Below are positions 8,438 to 16,777 of a stretch of DNA of 64,000 bases, in pieces. The notes under the pieces were generated by a model, which was given only the letters and a program-made list of their open reading frames with translations, was not told the DNA's origin and did not search any database. Position numbers and translations under genes: made by a program. Position 1 is the first letter of the stretch. Each line of letters begins with the position of its first letter. The stretch spans positions 170,242 to 234,241 of the forward strand of contig FR894562.1 in NCBI GenBank assembly GCA_000436115.1, in the 5' to 3' direction. The stretch is from Firmicutes bacterium CAG:534. GTDB lineage: Bacteria > Bacillota > Clostridia > Lachnospirales > Lachnospiraceae.

Positions 8438-10171
8438 ATGGATGTAGTTAGAAAATTAAATTATATTTTTAATACAAAGCAGAAGGTTGAGATCTTCTGG
8501 CTGTTTGTGATCATCTGCATTGGATCGGGGCTGGAGCTGATGGGAGTATCAGTGATCCTTCCGATCATTAACGGGATCATGGCGCCGGATAAAATGCTGG
8601 AGGAGCCTGTCTACATCTGGATATATGAAAAATTCCATATGACTTCCGTGCGGCCTCTTATCATGCTTCTTCTGGTTTCCCTGATCGTGGTGTATGTGAT
8701 CAAAAATGCATTTTTGATCTATATGTATAATAAGCAGTATAAATTTATTTTTGAAAATCAACGGGTTTTAGCGGACAGAATGGTGAAATGCTATATGTCA
8801 CAGCCTTATCTGTTCCATGTATCCAAAAACAGCGCAGAGCTTCTGAGAAATATCAATGAGGATACAGGCAACTTTTTCGGAGCCTTACAGGCGGGGATCA
8901 AGCTGCTCACAGAGCTTATGGTATGTCTTGTGCTGGGGGTGTACCTGCTGATCAAGGATAAGACGATCACGATTTCTGTAGTATGCCTTCTGGCGATCAT
9001 GCTGTGGCTGTCGGTAAAGGTCTATAAAAAAAATCTGGTCAGAATGGGAGCGCGAAACCGTTTTTATCAGATGTCACTGAACAAATGGGTACAGCAATCC
9101 TTTGGAGGGATTAAGGAAGTAAAGATCCTGAACAAAGAAAAGTTCTTTTATGATAAATATGACGAGGCATACCGGGGACATGCCAAAAGTGAATATACCT
9201 ATCACACGCTTCTGATGGTCCCCAAACCGATCATTGAAACCATGTGTATCTGTGGACTTTTAGGCGCTATTGCCATCAAATTCTGGTGGAGAGGAGCAGA
9301 TATCACATACTTTGTGCCGATCTTATCTGTGTTTGCAATAGCGGCGTTCAGACTGCTTCCTTCCTTTAACCGGATTACAGAATACCTGGGAACCATCCTG
9401 TACCAGAAATCTGCAATCACATCAATTTATGAGGATTTAAAGGAAATTGATGAGCTGAATGCACAAAAACGGGAAAAGAATAAAGAAGAAAAAGCAATTC
9501 AATTCCAAAATAAGATCGAGATAAAGGATCTGACATTCAGTTACCCGGGAGCAGAGAAAGAGGTGCTGAAGGATCTGAATCTGGAGATCAGAAAGAAAAG
9601 CTCTGTAGCTTTTATAGGACACTCAGGAGCCGGAAAAACAACCCTGGCAGATATTTTGATGGGCTTGTTAAAGCCTGCAAAAGGAGATGTATGTGTAGAC
9701 GGCGTCAGTATCTTTGAGGGGTTAAATTCCTGGCACCAGATCATTGGATACATTCCGCAGACCATTTATTTAATGGATGATACCATAAAGAACAACATTG
9801 CATTCGGTATTGAGGAAAAAGAGATCAATCCTGCAAGACTGAAATATGCGGTAGAACAGGCCCAGCTTTCCCAGCTTATCGAAGAGCTGGAATTTGGACT
9901 TGATACCAAGATCGGAGAAATGGGCGTTCGCCTCTCCGGCGGACAGAGGCAGCGCATCGGAATTGCCAGAGCCCTGTATCATAATCCGGAAATCCTGGTA
10001 TTAGATGAGGCGACTTCCGCACTTGATAATGAAACGGAAAAGGCCGTGATGGATGCGATCGAAACACTTCACGGAAAAATGACCCTGATCATCATTGCCC
10101 ACCGTCTGTCAACCATCAAGGACTGTGATTATGTTTATGAAATAGGAGACGGCAAGGCGACACAGAAATAG
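8438..10171 (+). CDS. ABC transporter, fused membrane and ATPase domains, PglK-like flippase (copy 1 of 3)
   Basis: 577 aa. Six membrane helices (about 20-330) precede an ATPase domain with Walker A GHSGAGKT (394-401), signature LSGGQRQR (499-506), Walker B ILVLDE (519-524) and switch His555. TM1 carries ELMGVSVILPI, and the segment GGIKEVKIL resembles PglK, the ATP-driven flippase of lipid-linked oligosaccharides. Genes at 30141 and 49564 encode the same architecture. Genomic context supports glycan flipping rather than drug or peptide export. A homodimer is expected. Confidence 0.85.
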   Translation: MDVVRKLNYIFNTKQKVEIFWLFVIICIGSGLELMGVSVILPIINGIMAPDKMLEEPVYIWIYEKFHMTSVRPLIMLLLVSLIVVYVIKNAFLIYMYNKQYKFIFENQRVLADRMVKCYMSQPYLFHVSKNSAELLRNINEDTGNFFGALQAGIKLLTELMVCLVLGVYLLIKDKTITISVVCLLAIMLWLSVKVYKKNLVRMGARNRFYQMSLNKWVQQSFGGIKEVKILNKEKFFYDKYDEAYRGHAKSEYTYHTLLMVPKPIIETMCICGLLGAIAIKFWWRGADITYFVPILSVFAIAAFRLLPSFNRITEYLGTILYQKSAITSIYEDLKEIDELNAQKREKNKEEKAIQFQNKIEIKDLTFSYPGAEKEVLKDLNLEIRKKSSVAFIGHSGAGKTTLADILMGLLKPAKGDVCVDGVSIFEGLNSWHQIIGYIPQTIYLMDDTIKNNIAFGIEEKEINPARLKYAVEQAQLSQLIEELEFGLDTKIGEMGVRLSGGQRQRIGIARALYHNPEILVLDEATSALDNETEKAVMDAIETLHGKMTLIIIAHRLSTIKDCDYVYEIGDGKATQK

Positions 10172-10190
10172 CAGAGAGGGATTCCTGACT

Positions 10191-11258
10191 TTGAAAAAAA
10201 TGTTATATATTATGGGGATCGACTGGAACTGGATCTTTCAAAGACCACAGATCCTGGCCCTGGAATTGCAAAAGCAATATGAGGTCACGGTGTTGTGTCC
10301 CAGGCAATTTGTACAGAATAAGCATCAAAAAAAGAATATCATGCCGGACCGGCTGGTGGAACTGTATCAGCTTCCGTTTCAGGAAAAAAGCCGGGTTATA
10401 GGCAAAATAGCGGACAGATGGCACCGCAGAAAAATGGGAGATCTTAACAGATATGATCTGATCTGGGTAGGGTATCCGATCTTTGGGCGTTATATTCCGG
10501 AGGATTTTCGGGGAACGGTGATCTATGACTGTATGGATAATTTTGAAGCGTTATATCCTGACCGCAGCCCCAGGGCAGTGGCCTATGTCTGTGAGCAGGA
10601 ACAAAAGCTGTTAGGCAGAGCGGATGTGGTGTTTGCTTCCAGCCAGAAGCTAAAGGAAAAGCTTCTGGGGATAGATCCCGGCAAGAAAATCCAGGTAGTG
10701 CGCAATGGATTTTGGGATCTGAAGATAGAGCCACCGGTTATTTCCGGAAAGAAAGAAAGCTATACCCTGGGATATGTAGGAACGATCTCGGAATGGTTTG
10801 ACGAGAAGGCGATCCTGGAAAGTCTTGGACAGGATGACAGGATCAGATATGAGTTTGTAGGGCCGGTTTCTGGAAAAAGGATCGAGCATGAGAAAGTGAC
10901 CTACTGCGGTGTGGTGGAGCATCATAAACTGGGAGAAACGGTGGCAGGCTTTGACTGCCTTTTGATGCCGTTTGTCATCAGCGAAATTGTTTTGTATGTG
11001 GATCCGGTAAAACTGTATGAGTATATTGCCTGGGGCAAATGTATTATTGCTTCCTGGTATCCGGAGATCGATAGATTTTCAGACTTTGTATATTTTTATC
11101 ATGACAGCGGAGAGTATGTGGAGCTGATCAAAAATCTGGAGGAAACGGGATTTCCACCGAAATATACCAGACAGCAGCAGAGAGAGTTTCTTTTGCAGAA
11201 TACATGGGAGGAACGGATCAGGCAGATTACAGAGCTGTTAAAGGAGAAAAAAGCATGA
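10191..11258 (+). CDS. Glycosyltransferase, TuaH-like
   Basis: 355 aa. The N-terminus DWNWIFQRPQILALEL and the later VIYDCMDNFEAL match the TuaH-type glycosyltransferases of teichuronic-acid and other surface-glycan clusters. The donor domain ends with VDPVKLYEYIAWGKCIIAS instead of a clear EX7E motif, as is usual in this subgroup. Start: TTG 10191 lies 11 bp after GAGAGGG; an in-frame ATG at 10200 is also possible. Overlaps the next gene by 4 bp. Donor unknown. Confidence 0.75.
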   Translation: MKKMLYIMGIDWNWIFQRPQILALELQKQYEVTVLCPRQFVQNKHQKKNIMPDRLVELYQLPFQEKSRVIGKIADRWHRRKMGDLNRYDLIWVGYPIFGRYIPEDFRGTVIYDCMDNFEALYPDRSPRAVAYVCEQEQKLLGRADVVFASSQKLKEKLLGIDPGKKIQVVRNGFWDLKIEPPVISGKKESYTLGYVGTISEWFDEKAILESLGQDDRIRYEFVGPVSGKRIEHEKVTYCGVVEHHKLGETVAGFDCLLMPFVISEIVLYVDPVKLYEYIAWGKCIIASWYPEIDRFSDFVYFYHDSGEYVELIKNLEETGFPPKYTRQQQREFLLQNTWEERIRQITELLKEKKA

Positions 11259-12379
11259 AGGTAATGAGTGTGTTCGGAACCAGACCGGAGGCCATCAAGA
11301 TGTGTCCTTTGATCAAAAGACTGCAGGAACATACGGAAATTGAAAGCGTGGTCTGCCTTACGGGCCAGCATGAAGAGATGCTGATGCAGGTTATTGACAT
11401 TTTTCAGATCAAGGTAGATTACAATCTTCACATCATGAAACCATCGCAGACGCTGACAACCATTACGGCGGATATTCTGACTGATATGAAGCCGGTTCTT
11501 CAAAAGGAAAGACCGGATCTTGTTTTGGTACATGGAGATACCACGACTTCTTTTGCAGTGGCGCTTGCTGCATTTTATGAGCAAATTCCGGTAGGGCATG
11601 TGGAAGCGGGACTCAGAACCTATGATAAGTATGCTCCTTTTCCGGAAGAAATGAACAGAACACTTACCAGCAGGATCGCAGAACTGCACTTTGCCCCAAC
11701 GCAAACAAATAAGCTGTGCCTGGAAAAGGAAAATATTAAGGAAAATGTTTTTGTTACAGGAAATACGGTGATCGACGCGTTGCAGACAACTGTACGCGAA
11801 AATTATGTTTTTAAGGAAGCGACCCTTTCAAGGCTTGACCTGACAGGAAAAAGAGTAATCCTTTTGACTGCGCACAGACGGGAAAATCTGGGACACCCCC
11901 TTTGCAACATCTGTCATGCGGTCAAAGCTATTGCAGACCGTTATCCTGATGTGGAGGTTATTTATCCGGTTCATTTAAATCCCAAAGTCAGGGAAACGGT
12001 TTATGCGCTTCTTGGAAAGGAAGATAGAGTGCATCTGATCGAGCCCATTGATGTGGAGGACATGCACAATTTAATGTCCAGATGCTATCTGGTTATGACT
12101 GATTCCGGGGGAATTCAGGAGGAGGCCCCTTCCTGCGGCATTCCGGTAGTGGTACTCCGAAACGAAACAGAGCGTCAGGAGGCTATCGATGCGGGGACGG
12201 TGGCGCTTGCGGGAACGGAGGAAGAAAGGATCGTGCAGGTGGTCAGCGAGCTGATGGATGACAGCGATAAATATCAGAAGATGGCAAGGGCGGTAAATCC
12301 GTATGGAGACGGTCATGCCAGTGAAAGGATTGTGGAAAGGATACTGCACTATTTCGAGGAAAAGGGAATGGAGGCTTAA
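11255..12379 (+). CDS. wecB: UDP-N-acetylglucosamine 2-epimerase (non-hydrolysing)
   Basis: 374 aa, the normal length for WecB/MnaA. Motifs: FGTRPEAIKM near the N-terminus, HGDTTTSFA, HVEAGLRTYD, TAHRREN and DSGGIQEEAP. The enzyme interconverts UDP-GlcNAc and UDP-ManNAc, supplying ManNAc-type precursors for the glycan. Start ATG 11255 overlaps the previous stop (ATGA) and has GGAG 9 bp upstream. No UDP-ManNAc dehydrogenase is visible, so UDP-ManNAc may be used directly or feed a nonulosonate route. The motifs fit the non-hydrolysing form better than NeuC. Confidence 0.93.
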   Translation: MKVMSVFGTRPEAIKMCPLIKRLQEHTEIESVVCLTGQHEEMLMQVIDIFQIKVDYNLHIMKPSQTLTTITADILTDMKPVLQKERPDLVLVHGDTTTSFAVALAAFYEQIPVGHVEAGLRTYDKYAPFPEEMNRTLTSRIAELHFAPTQTNKLCLEKENIKENVFVTGNTVIDALQTTVRENYVFKEATLSRLDLTGKRVILLTAHRRENLGHPLCNICHAVKAIADRYPDVEVIYPVHLNPKVRETVYALLGKEDRVHLIEPIDVEDMHNLMSRCYLVMTDSGGIQEEAPSCGIPVVVLRNETERQEAIDAGTVALAGTEEERIVQVVSELMDDSDKYQKMARAVNPYGDGHASERIVERILHYFEEKGMEA

Positions 12380-12385
12380 GGGTTC

Positions 12386-13561
12386 ATGGCAAAAATCGGG
12401 GTGGTCATTAGCTCGTTATATGCATGCGGCGGAGAGGAAAGAGTTGTTTCCCTGATGGCAAATGAATGGGTGAAGCAGCATGAGGTCACGATTTTCACTT
12501 TTGAAGACAGGGAAAGGGAAGGAAACCGAAATGATTATCCCCTTTCAGAAAAAATAAAAGTTGAACGGGTATTTCATTCGGGAGACAGTTTTCTTCGTAA
12601 AGTGATCCGCATAGTATATTTCCGGACGGGACTGACGGAAGGAACGGTTTGTCAGTATCTTTTGAAGAAAGCCTTTTACCCGGAAAAATTTTTAAAGGAA
12701 TGGATCGAGAGGATCAATGCAGGAAATTACGATCTGATGATCGGAATTTCCGGTGTGAACGCCATGCTCTTAGGCTATATTAAGGATCATATCCATGCAA
12801 AGGCAATCAGCTGGGAACACAGCTCCTTTGAAGGGTATTTTGATGCGCAGAGAGGGTATTACCGAAACCGGATGAAAATGTACCGGCGGGCAGCAGAAAA
12901 ACTTGACGGCTGTGTGGTGCTGAATCAGGATATACAGGGCAAATACCGGGACCAGCTTGGAATTTCAGCCACGGTGATCTACAATCCCAGGAGCTTTGCA
13001 AGTGAGCAGAAGGCAGATATGGCAAAAAAGTGCTTTGTGACCTGCGGAAGAGTAGAGGCTGAAAAGGGCTACGAGGATCTTCTTTTTGCCATCAATGAAG
13101 CAAAGGATCATGCCTGCCAGGACTGGAAGCTGCTGATCATCGGAGGGGGAAGCCTTACGGGCAGGCTTAATGAGCAGATAAGGGAGCTCGGCCTGGAAGA
13201 TAAAGTAAGCATTACAGGGTATCTCCACAATGTACAGGAGCAGCTTTTGAAGGGATCTGTGTTTGTACTGCCCTCCAGATGGGAGGGGTTTCCGATGTCT
13301 GTTACAGAGGCTCTGGAGCTGGGGCTGCCTGTGGTAGCTTATGATCTTCCTGCTATGCTGCCGCTAGTAAGGGATGGCGAAGAAGGAAGGATCGTTCCCT
13401 GTTTTGACAAAAAGAAATTTGCCATGGCAATGGAGGAACTGGCAGGAAGTGATGAGATGCGGCGTCAGATGTCGGAAGCTGCAATCAGAAAGGCAAAAGA
13501 GCTGTCACCGGAAAAGATCGCAGAACAATGGGAGGATCTGTTTTCGAGGCTTTTGCGTTAG
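12386..13561 (+). CDS. Glycosyltransferase family 4
   Basis: 391 aa. The N-terminus IGVVISSLYACGGEERVV is the acceptor-domain glycine loop of GT4 enzymes. The donor domain has TCGRVEAEKGYEDLL and the EX7E motif (E300, E308) in SRWEGFPMSVTEALELGLPVVAYD. Resembles enzymes that transfer GalNAc, Gal or Glc with retention. ATG 12386 follows AAGGG at short distance. It lies between the epimerase and a fucosyltransferase-like gene in the same operon. Exact specificity unknown. Confidence 0.9.
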   Translation: MAKIGVVISSLYACGGEERVVSLMANEWVKQHEVTIFTFEDREREGNRNDYPLSEKIKVERVFHSGDSFLRKVIRIVYFRTGLTEGTVCQYLLKKAFYPEKFLKEWIERINAGNYDLMIGISGVNAMLLGYIKDHIHAKAISWEHSSFEGYFDAQRGYYRNRMKMYRRAAEKLDGCVVLNQDIQGKYRDQLGISATVIYNPRSFASEQKADMAKKCFVTCGRVEAEKGYEDLLFAINEAKDHACQDWKLLIIGGGSLTGRLNEQIRELGLEDKVSITGYLHNVQEQLLKGSVFVLPSRWEGFPMSVTEALELGLPVVAYDLPAMLPLVRDGEEGRIVPCFDKKKFAMAMEELAGSDEMRRQMSEAAIRKAKELSPEKIAEQWEDLFSRLLR

Positions 13562-13575
13562 AAGGATGGAAGATA

Positions 13576-14505
13576 ATGGAAAAGTGGGAATGGCGGTATT
13601 ATTTTAAAAGACTCACAAAGAAATACTATATTATCAATCGGTCTGCCGGCGGCGCCGGTTTCTTTTCCAATTATATGTGGGTTTTGGGACATGTGATATT
13701 TGCCAGGAAACTGGGCTATATTCCTGTGGTGGATATGCTTAATTTTCCAACGCTATATAGTGAGAAGGAAGGCGTGGCAGGAGAAAAAAATGCCTGGAAT
13801 TATTATTTTGAAAATGTAAGCGGAGTTTCCCTTGAGGAGGCCTATGCAAGCGGAAGCTATGTGATGGGAATGGATATGCCCCTTCATAAATATGAGGGAA
13901 AGTTCTGCACAGGCAGTTATCGTTTCCCTACAGAGAAGGCGGCAGATTACTACGCGCCGGTCATTAAAAAGCATATGGTCATCAGGAAGGATATAAAGGA
14001 ACAGATTGATCAGGCATGGAACAATAAATTCGCTGCAGAGGATGTGGTTCTTGGCATACATGTGAGAGGGACAGATATGAAGAACAATCTGGGCCATCCC
14101 ATGCCGGCCACTGTGGACAGGTACCTGGAAGAGACAGGACGCCTGCTGAATAAATACCCGGAGATCACCAGGGTGTTTCTGGCTACTGATGAATGTGAAG
14201 TCTTAGAAAGGTTTCAGGAGGCCTTTTTGGGGCTGAAACAGGAGCTGTTTTTTCATGAGGCGTTCCGGGCAAAAGAGGACGGAGCGCTGAAAAAGACAGG
14301 CATCCACGAACTGAAGCCGGAGAAGGAAAGGCCGCAGCATAAATATCTGCTTGGATATGAGGTACTTAGGGACGCCTGTTTTCTGGAAAAATGTGATTAC
14401 CTGCTGTGCGGGCATTCCAATATAACCAATGTGGTCCTGCTCTGGAAGGATAACGCATATCGGGATGTAGTGTGCATTGGGGCACAGGATGGGAGAGGGA
14501 TATGA
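13576..14505 (+). CDS. Fucosyltransferase-like glycosyltransferase (NodZ/O-FucT superfamily)
   Basis: 309 aa from ATG 13576, chosen for the AAGGATGGAAG site directly upstream; a longer frame begins at 13528 inside the previous gene. Canonical motif LGIHVRGTD (HVRGTD at 162-167) binds the GDP moiety in the family. GHPMPA (173-178) and FLATDE (201-206) follow, and a C-terminal CDYLLCGHSN is typical. Unlike the copies at 449 and 27766 it keeps the His. Probably transfers fucose or a related 6-deoxyhexose; acceptor unknown. Overlaps the next gene by 4 bp. Confidence 0.8.
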   Translation: MEKWEWRYYFKRLTKKYYIINRSAGGAGFFSNYMWVLGHVIFARKLGYIPVVDMLNFPTLYSEKEGVAGEKNAWNYYFENVSGVSLEEAYASGSYVMGMDMPLHKYEGKFCTGSYRFPTEKAADYYAPVIKKHMVIRKDIKEQIDQAWNNKFAAEDVVLGIHVRGTDMKNNLGHPMPATVDRYLEETGRLLNKYPEITRVFLATDECEVLERFQEAFLGLKQELFFHEAFRAKEDGALKKTGIHELKPEKERPQHKYLLGYEVLRDACFLEKCDYLLCGHSNITNVVLLWKDNAYRDVVCIGAQDGRGI

Positions 14506-15863
14506 AGGAATTAGATTTTTTGTTTTTGTATGAGCATAAGGTAAGGGAACTGGAAAACCTGTGTCTGATCAAATATGAGCTGGATAAGCGGGGGTATAAA
14601 ACAGAGATTCGCTATATTGAAGATGCCAGAAACGCTCTGGCAGTTAAGCCGCAGATCCACGCCAAGGTCTTATGCGTTATGGCCTGCTACAATGACCAGA
14701 CCTTAAACTGGCAGGCAAAGGAATTCGTGACCTTTGACAAGATCATTGATATGCAGTGGGAAAACATTGTATATCCGGGTGATGAAAAAAGAAAAGGCGC
14801 GTATAAAAATTATTCCGGCATCGGGAAAGAGGCCGTACGGGTATCATGGGGAAAGCAAAATGAAAAACGTATGCTGGATGTGGTTAAGATGGATCCCAGG
14901 AAATTAAAGGTGATCGGTCATGTGGGCATGGATTTCCTTAGGGAGCCCTTAAACCGCTACTATTTAAGCAGAACGGAGCTGTTTGAAAAATATCAGATTC
15001 CACAGGATAAGGAAGTAGTTCTTTTTGCATCCCCCTATTATGGAGACTGCCTGGAGGAATCCTATATTCAGGAAATGTGCATGCGTTTTGGACAAAACTG
15101 GGCAGACTATTATGAGTTTATGTGCAGATCCCAGGAGATCGTATTAAGCTGGATGGAGCAGATCCTTAAGAAGGATGACAATATCTGCTTTGTGTTCAGA
15201 CCCCATCCGGGACATCCTAGCAGGAGTGCAGAGCGGCTTGCGGAAAAGTATCAGAATTTTAAGATCATATCAGGAGAATCTGTAAAACAGTGGATTGTTA
15301 CCTGCGATAAGGTGTATACCGGAAACAGCTCTGTGATAGTGGAGGCCTTTTTTGCAAAGAAAATGTGCCAGCTTTTATTCCCGCTGCCCATTACGGAAGG
15401 CTATAAGCTTGCGCTTCTCGATCATTCTACTGAAATTACAAGCTATGAAGGATTTGAAAAATCCATATATGCGAAGGAGGAAGCATTCCCTATCCCAAAA
15501 GAAAATATTGAGGAAATTTATCTCATTGATTTTGAAGAACCAAGCTATGTGAAATTTGCGGATATGGCGCAGGAGGTTTTACGGGAAGACTATTATCGGA
15601 TTTCCAAGGAGGCGCTTCGGGCATACAAGCCCCATTATACAGGACTGACAGCAGTTTCCAAAGCGGTATCAAGATGCGGAGCTGTTCATGGACTTTATAT
15701 GAAACTGATCGATAATCAGAAGCTGACATGGCCTATACTGGAAAAACAGCGTAAAAAGAGGGCTCATGTTTATGAGATCGAGAAGGAACATGAAAATGAA
15801 CTGACAAGCGAAAAGGAAATTGCTGAGATTATCAAAAGAATAAAAAATGCCTGCGAGGCATAA
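14502..15863 (+). CDS. Surface carbohydrate biosynthesis protein, GT-B fold
   Basis: 453 aa starting at the ATGA overlap (14502). No membrane segments. The C-terminal half contains FRPHPGHPSRSAERL and TGNSSVIVEAFFAKK, the H-P and S-S/T-x-E pattern shared by CDP-glycerol glycerophosphotransferases, polysialyltransferases and the protein family annotated as surface carbohydrate biosynthesis protein. The last 50 residues are highly charged and probably helical. A transferase role is likely, the donor unknown. It is the last gene of the first operon; a strong terminator follows within 5 bp. Confidence 0.65.
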   Translation: MKELDFLFLYEHKVRELENLCLIKYELDKRGYKTEIRYIEDARNALAVKPQIHAKVLCVMACYNDQTLNWQAKEFVTFDKIIDMQWENIVYPGDEKRKGAYKNYSGIGKEAVRVSWGKQNEKRMLDVVKMDPRKLKVIGHVGMDFLREPLNRYYLSRTELFEKYQIPQDKEVVLFASPYYGDCLEESYIQEMCMRFGQNWADYYEFMCRSQEIVLSWMEQILKKDDNICFVFRPHPGHPSRSAERLAEKYQNFKIISGESVKQWIVTCDKVYTGNSSVIVEAFFAKKMCQLLFPLPITEGYKLALLDHSTEITSYEGFEKSIYAKEEAFPIPKENIEEIYLIDFEEPSYVKFADMAQEVLREDYYRISKEALRAYKPHYTGLTAVSKAVSRCGAVHGLYMKLIDNQKLTWPILEKQRKKRAHVYEIEKEHENELTSEKEIAEIIKRIKNACEA

Positions 15864-15866
15864 GGG

Positions 15867-15901
15867 AAAAAGATTTTGTCCGGTGAGGACAAAATCTTTT
15901 T
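15867..15901 (+). terminator. Rho-independent terminator with perfect 15-bp stem
   Basis: The left arm 15867-15881 (AAAAAGATTTTGTCC) pairs perfectly with 15887-15901 (GGACAAAATCTTTTT) around a 5-nt loop, GGTGA. The right arm ends in a T run. It starts 4 bp after the stop of the upstream gene and directly precedes a promoter, so it separates the 1-15863 operon from the next transcription unit. The A/T flanks make it able to work on the opposite strand as well. Confidence 0.9.
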
Positions 15902-15906
15902 GCAGT

Positions 15907-15934
15907 TTTACTTTTACAGTAAAAATGGTATAAT
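15907..15934 (+). promoter_or_regulatory. Sigma-A-type promoter, extended -10, with palindrome in the spacer
   Basis: The -10 TATAAT (15929-15934) is preceded by TGG, an extended -10 element. The -35 TTTACT (15907-15912) lies 16 bp upstream. The spacer holds a 13-bp palindrome, TTTTAC-A-GTAAAA (15912-15924), which could be an operator. Transcription would start near 15941 and give a leader of about 50 nt before ATG 15993. Its position right after a strong terminator supports it. Confidence 0.7.
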
Positions 15935-15992
15935 GACAAAGTCAGAAGGATATAGACCTATAAAATCACATCTAAAGAGGAGAGGATTTAAT

Positions 15993-16673
15993 ATGAATAA
16001 AACGATTTCTGCCATTATTCCCGTAAAGGGAAACAGTACCAGACTGCCCAATAAGAACATTCTGCCCTTTGGAAACTCTAATTTGCTCCAGCATAAGATC
16101 GATCAGCTTAAGCAGGTAGAGGGACTCAGTGAGATCATCTGTTCCTCTGACTCAGATGAAATGCTTGAAATTGCAGATAAGGCTGGCATTAAGGCAATAA
16201 AGAGACCTTCCCAGTACGCAGATGAGTCGGTGCCCTTTGGAATGTTCCTTGAGTATATCAGCGAGATCGTGGAAGGGGAGCATGTAATGTGGGCCTGTGC
16301 AACATCCCCCTGTGTAGAGCCATATTTATATCAGAAGGCAATTTCCCTTTATTTTGAAAAGCTGGAAGAGGGTTATGATTCTTTGATCACCTGTTCTCCT
16401 TATCAGACCTACCTCATGGATGAAAAGGGCCCTTTAAATTTCAGTATGGGACTTGCCCATAAGAATTCTGAGCAGCTGCCTATGCTGTATCATTTTACGA
16501 ATGGAATCAATCTTGCACCTTCCAAAAAACTGAAGGAGTGGCATTATAACTATGGCCCTAAGGCATATCGCCTGCTTGTAAACAAGAGAGAGGCGGCGGA
16601 TATTGACGATGTATATGATTATGAGATGGCAAAAGCATTGTATGCAATGAAAGATCCTAAGCCGACAATCTAA
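15993..16673 (+). CDS. CMP-N-acetylneuraminate synthetase-like cytidylyltransferase
   Basis: 226 aa from ATG 15993, with GAGGAGAGG 9 bp upstream; a longer in-frame reading begins inside the terminator and is rejected. The N-terminus AIIPVKGNSTRLPNKNI is the CTP-binding P-loop-like motif of the NeuA/PseF/KdsB group, and ICSSDSDEMLEIA follows. These enzymes activate ulosonic acids (sialic, legionaminic, pseudaminic acids, Kdo) as CMP-sugars. First gene after the promoter at 15907. Its substrate could come from the aldolase module downstream (18547-23220) or from the NeuB gene at the right edge. Confidence 0.88.
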   Translation: MNKTISAIIPVKGNSTRLPNKNILPFGNSNLLQHKIDQLKQVEGLSEIICSSDSDEMLEIADKAGIKAIKRPSQYADESVPFGMFLEYISEIVEGEHVMWACATSPCVEPYLYQKAISLYFEKLEEGYDSLITCSPYQTYLMDEKGPLNFSMGLAHKNSEQLPMLYHFTNGINLAPSKKLKEWHYNYGPKAYRLLVNKREAADIDDVYDYEMAKALYAMKDPKPTI

Positions 16674-16700
16674 TATCCCGACAAGTTTTTATTTCATCAA

Positions 16701-16758
16701 AAAGTGGAAGCATGCAAAAGCAAAGGTTTTTGAAAGCTGTTTCCACTTATTTTGTAAT
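16701..16758 (+). promoter_or_regulatory. Promoter overlapping an imperfect inverted repeat
   Basis: The -35 TTGAAA (16730-16735) and -10 TGTAAT (16753-16758) are 17 bp apart, each one mismatch from consensus. The 8-bp arms AAGTGGAA (16702-16709) and TTCCACTT (16741-16748) flank the -35 and part of the spacer, with a smaller inner hairpin between them. The element could act as a weak terminator for the synthetase gene or as an operator for the promoter. The start would lie near 16765, only about 13 nt before ATG 16778. Confidence 0.45.
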
Positions 16759-16777
16759 ATACCTTTTGGAATCATAA

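Noticed and set aside
15876..15992. Extended N-terminus for the CMP-synthetase gene starting at 15876
   Set aside because: It would begin inside the terminator stem and run through the promoter; ATG 15993 has a strong ribosome site and the conserved AIIPVKG start follows at once.
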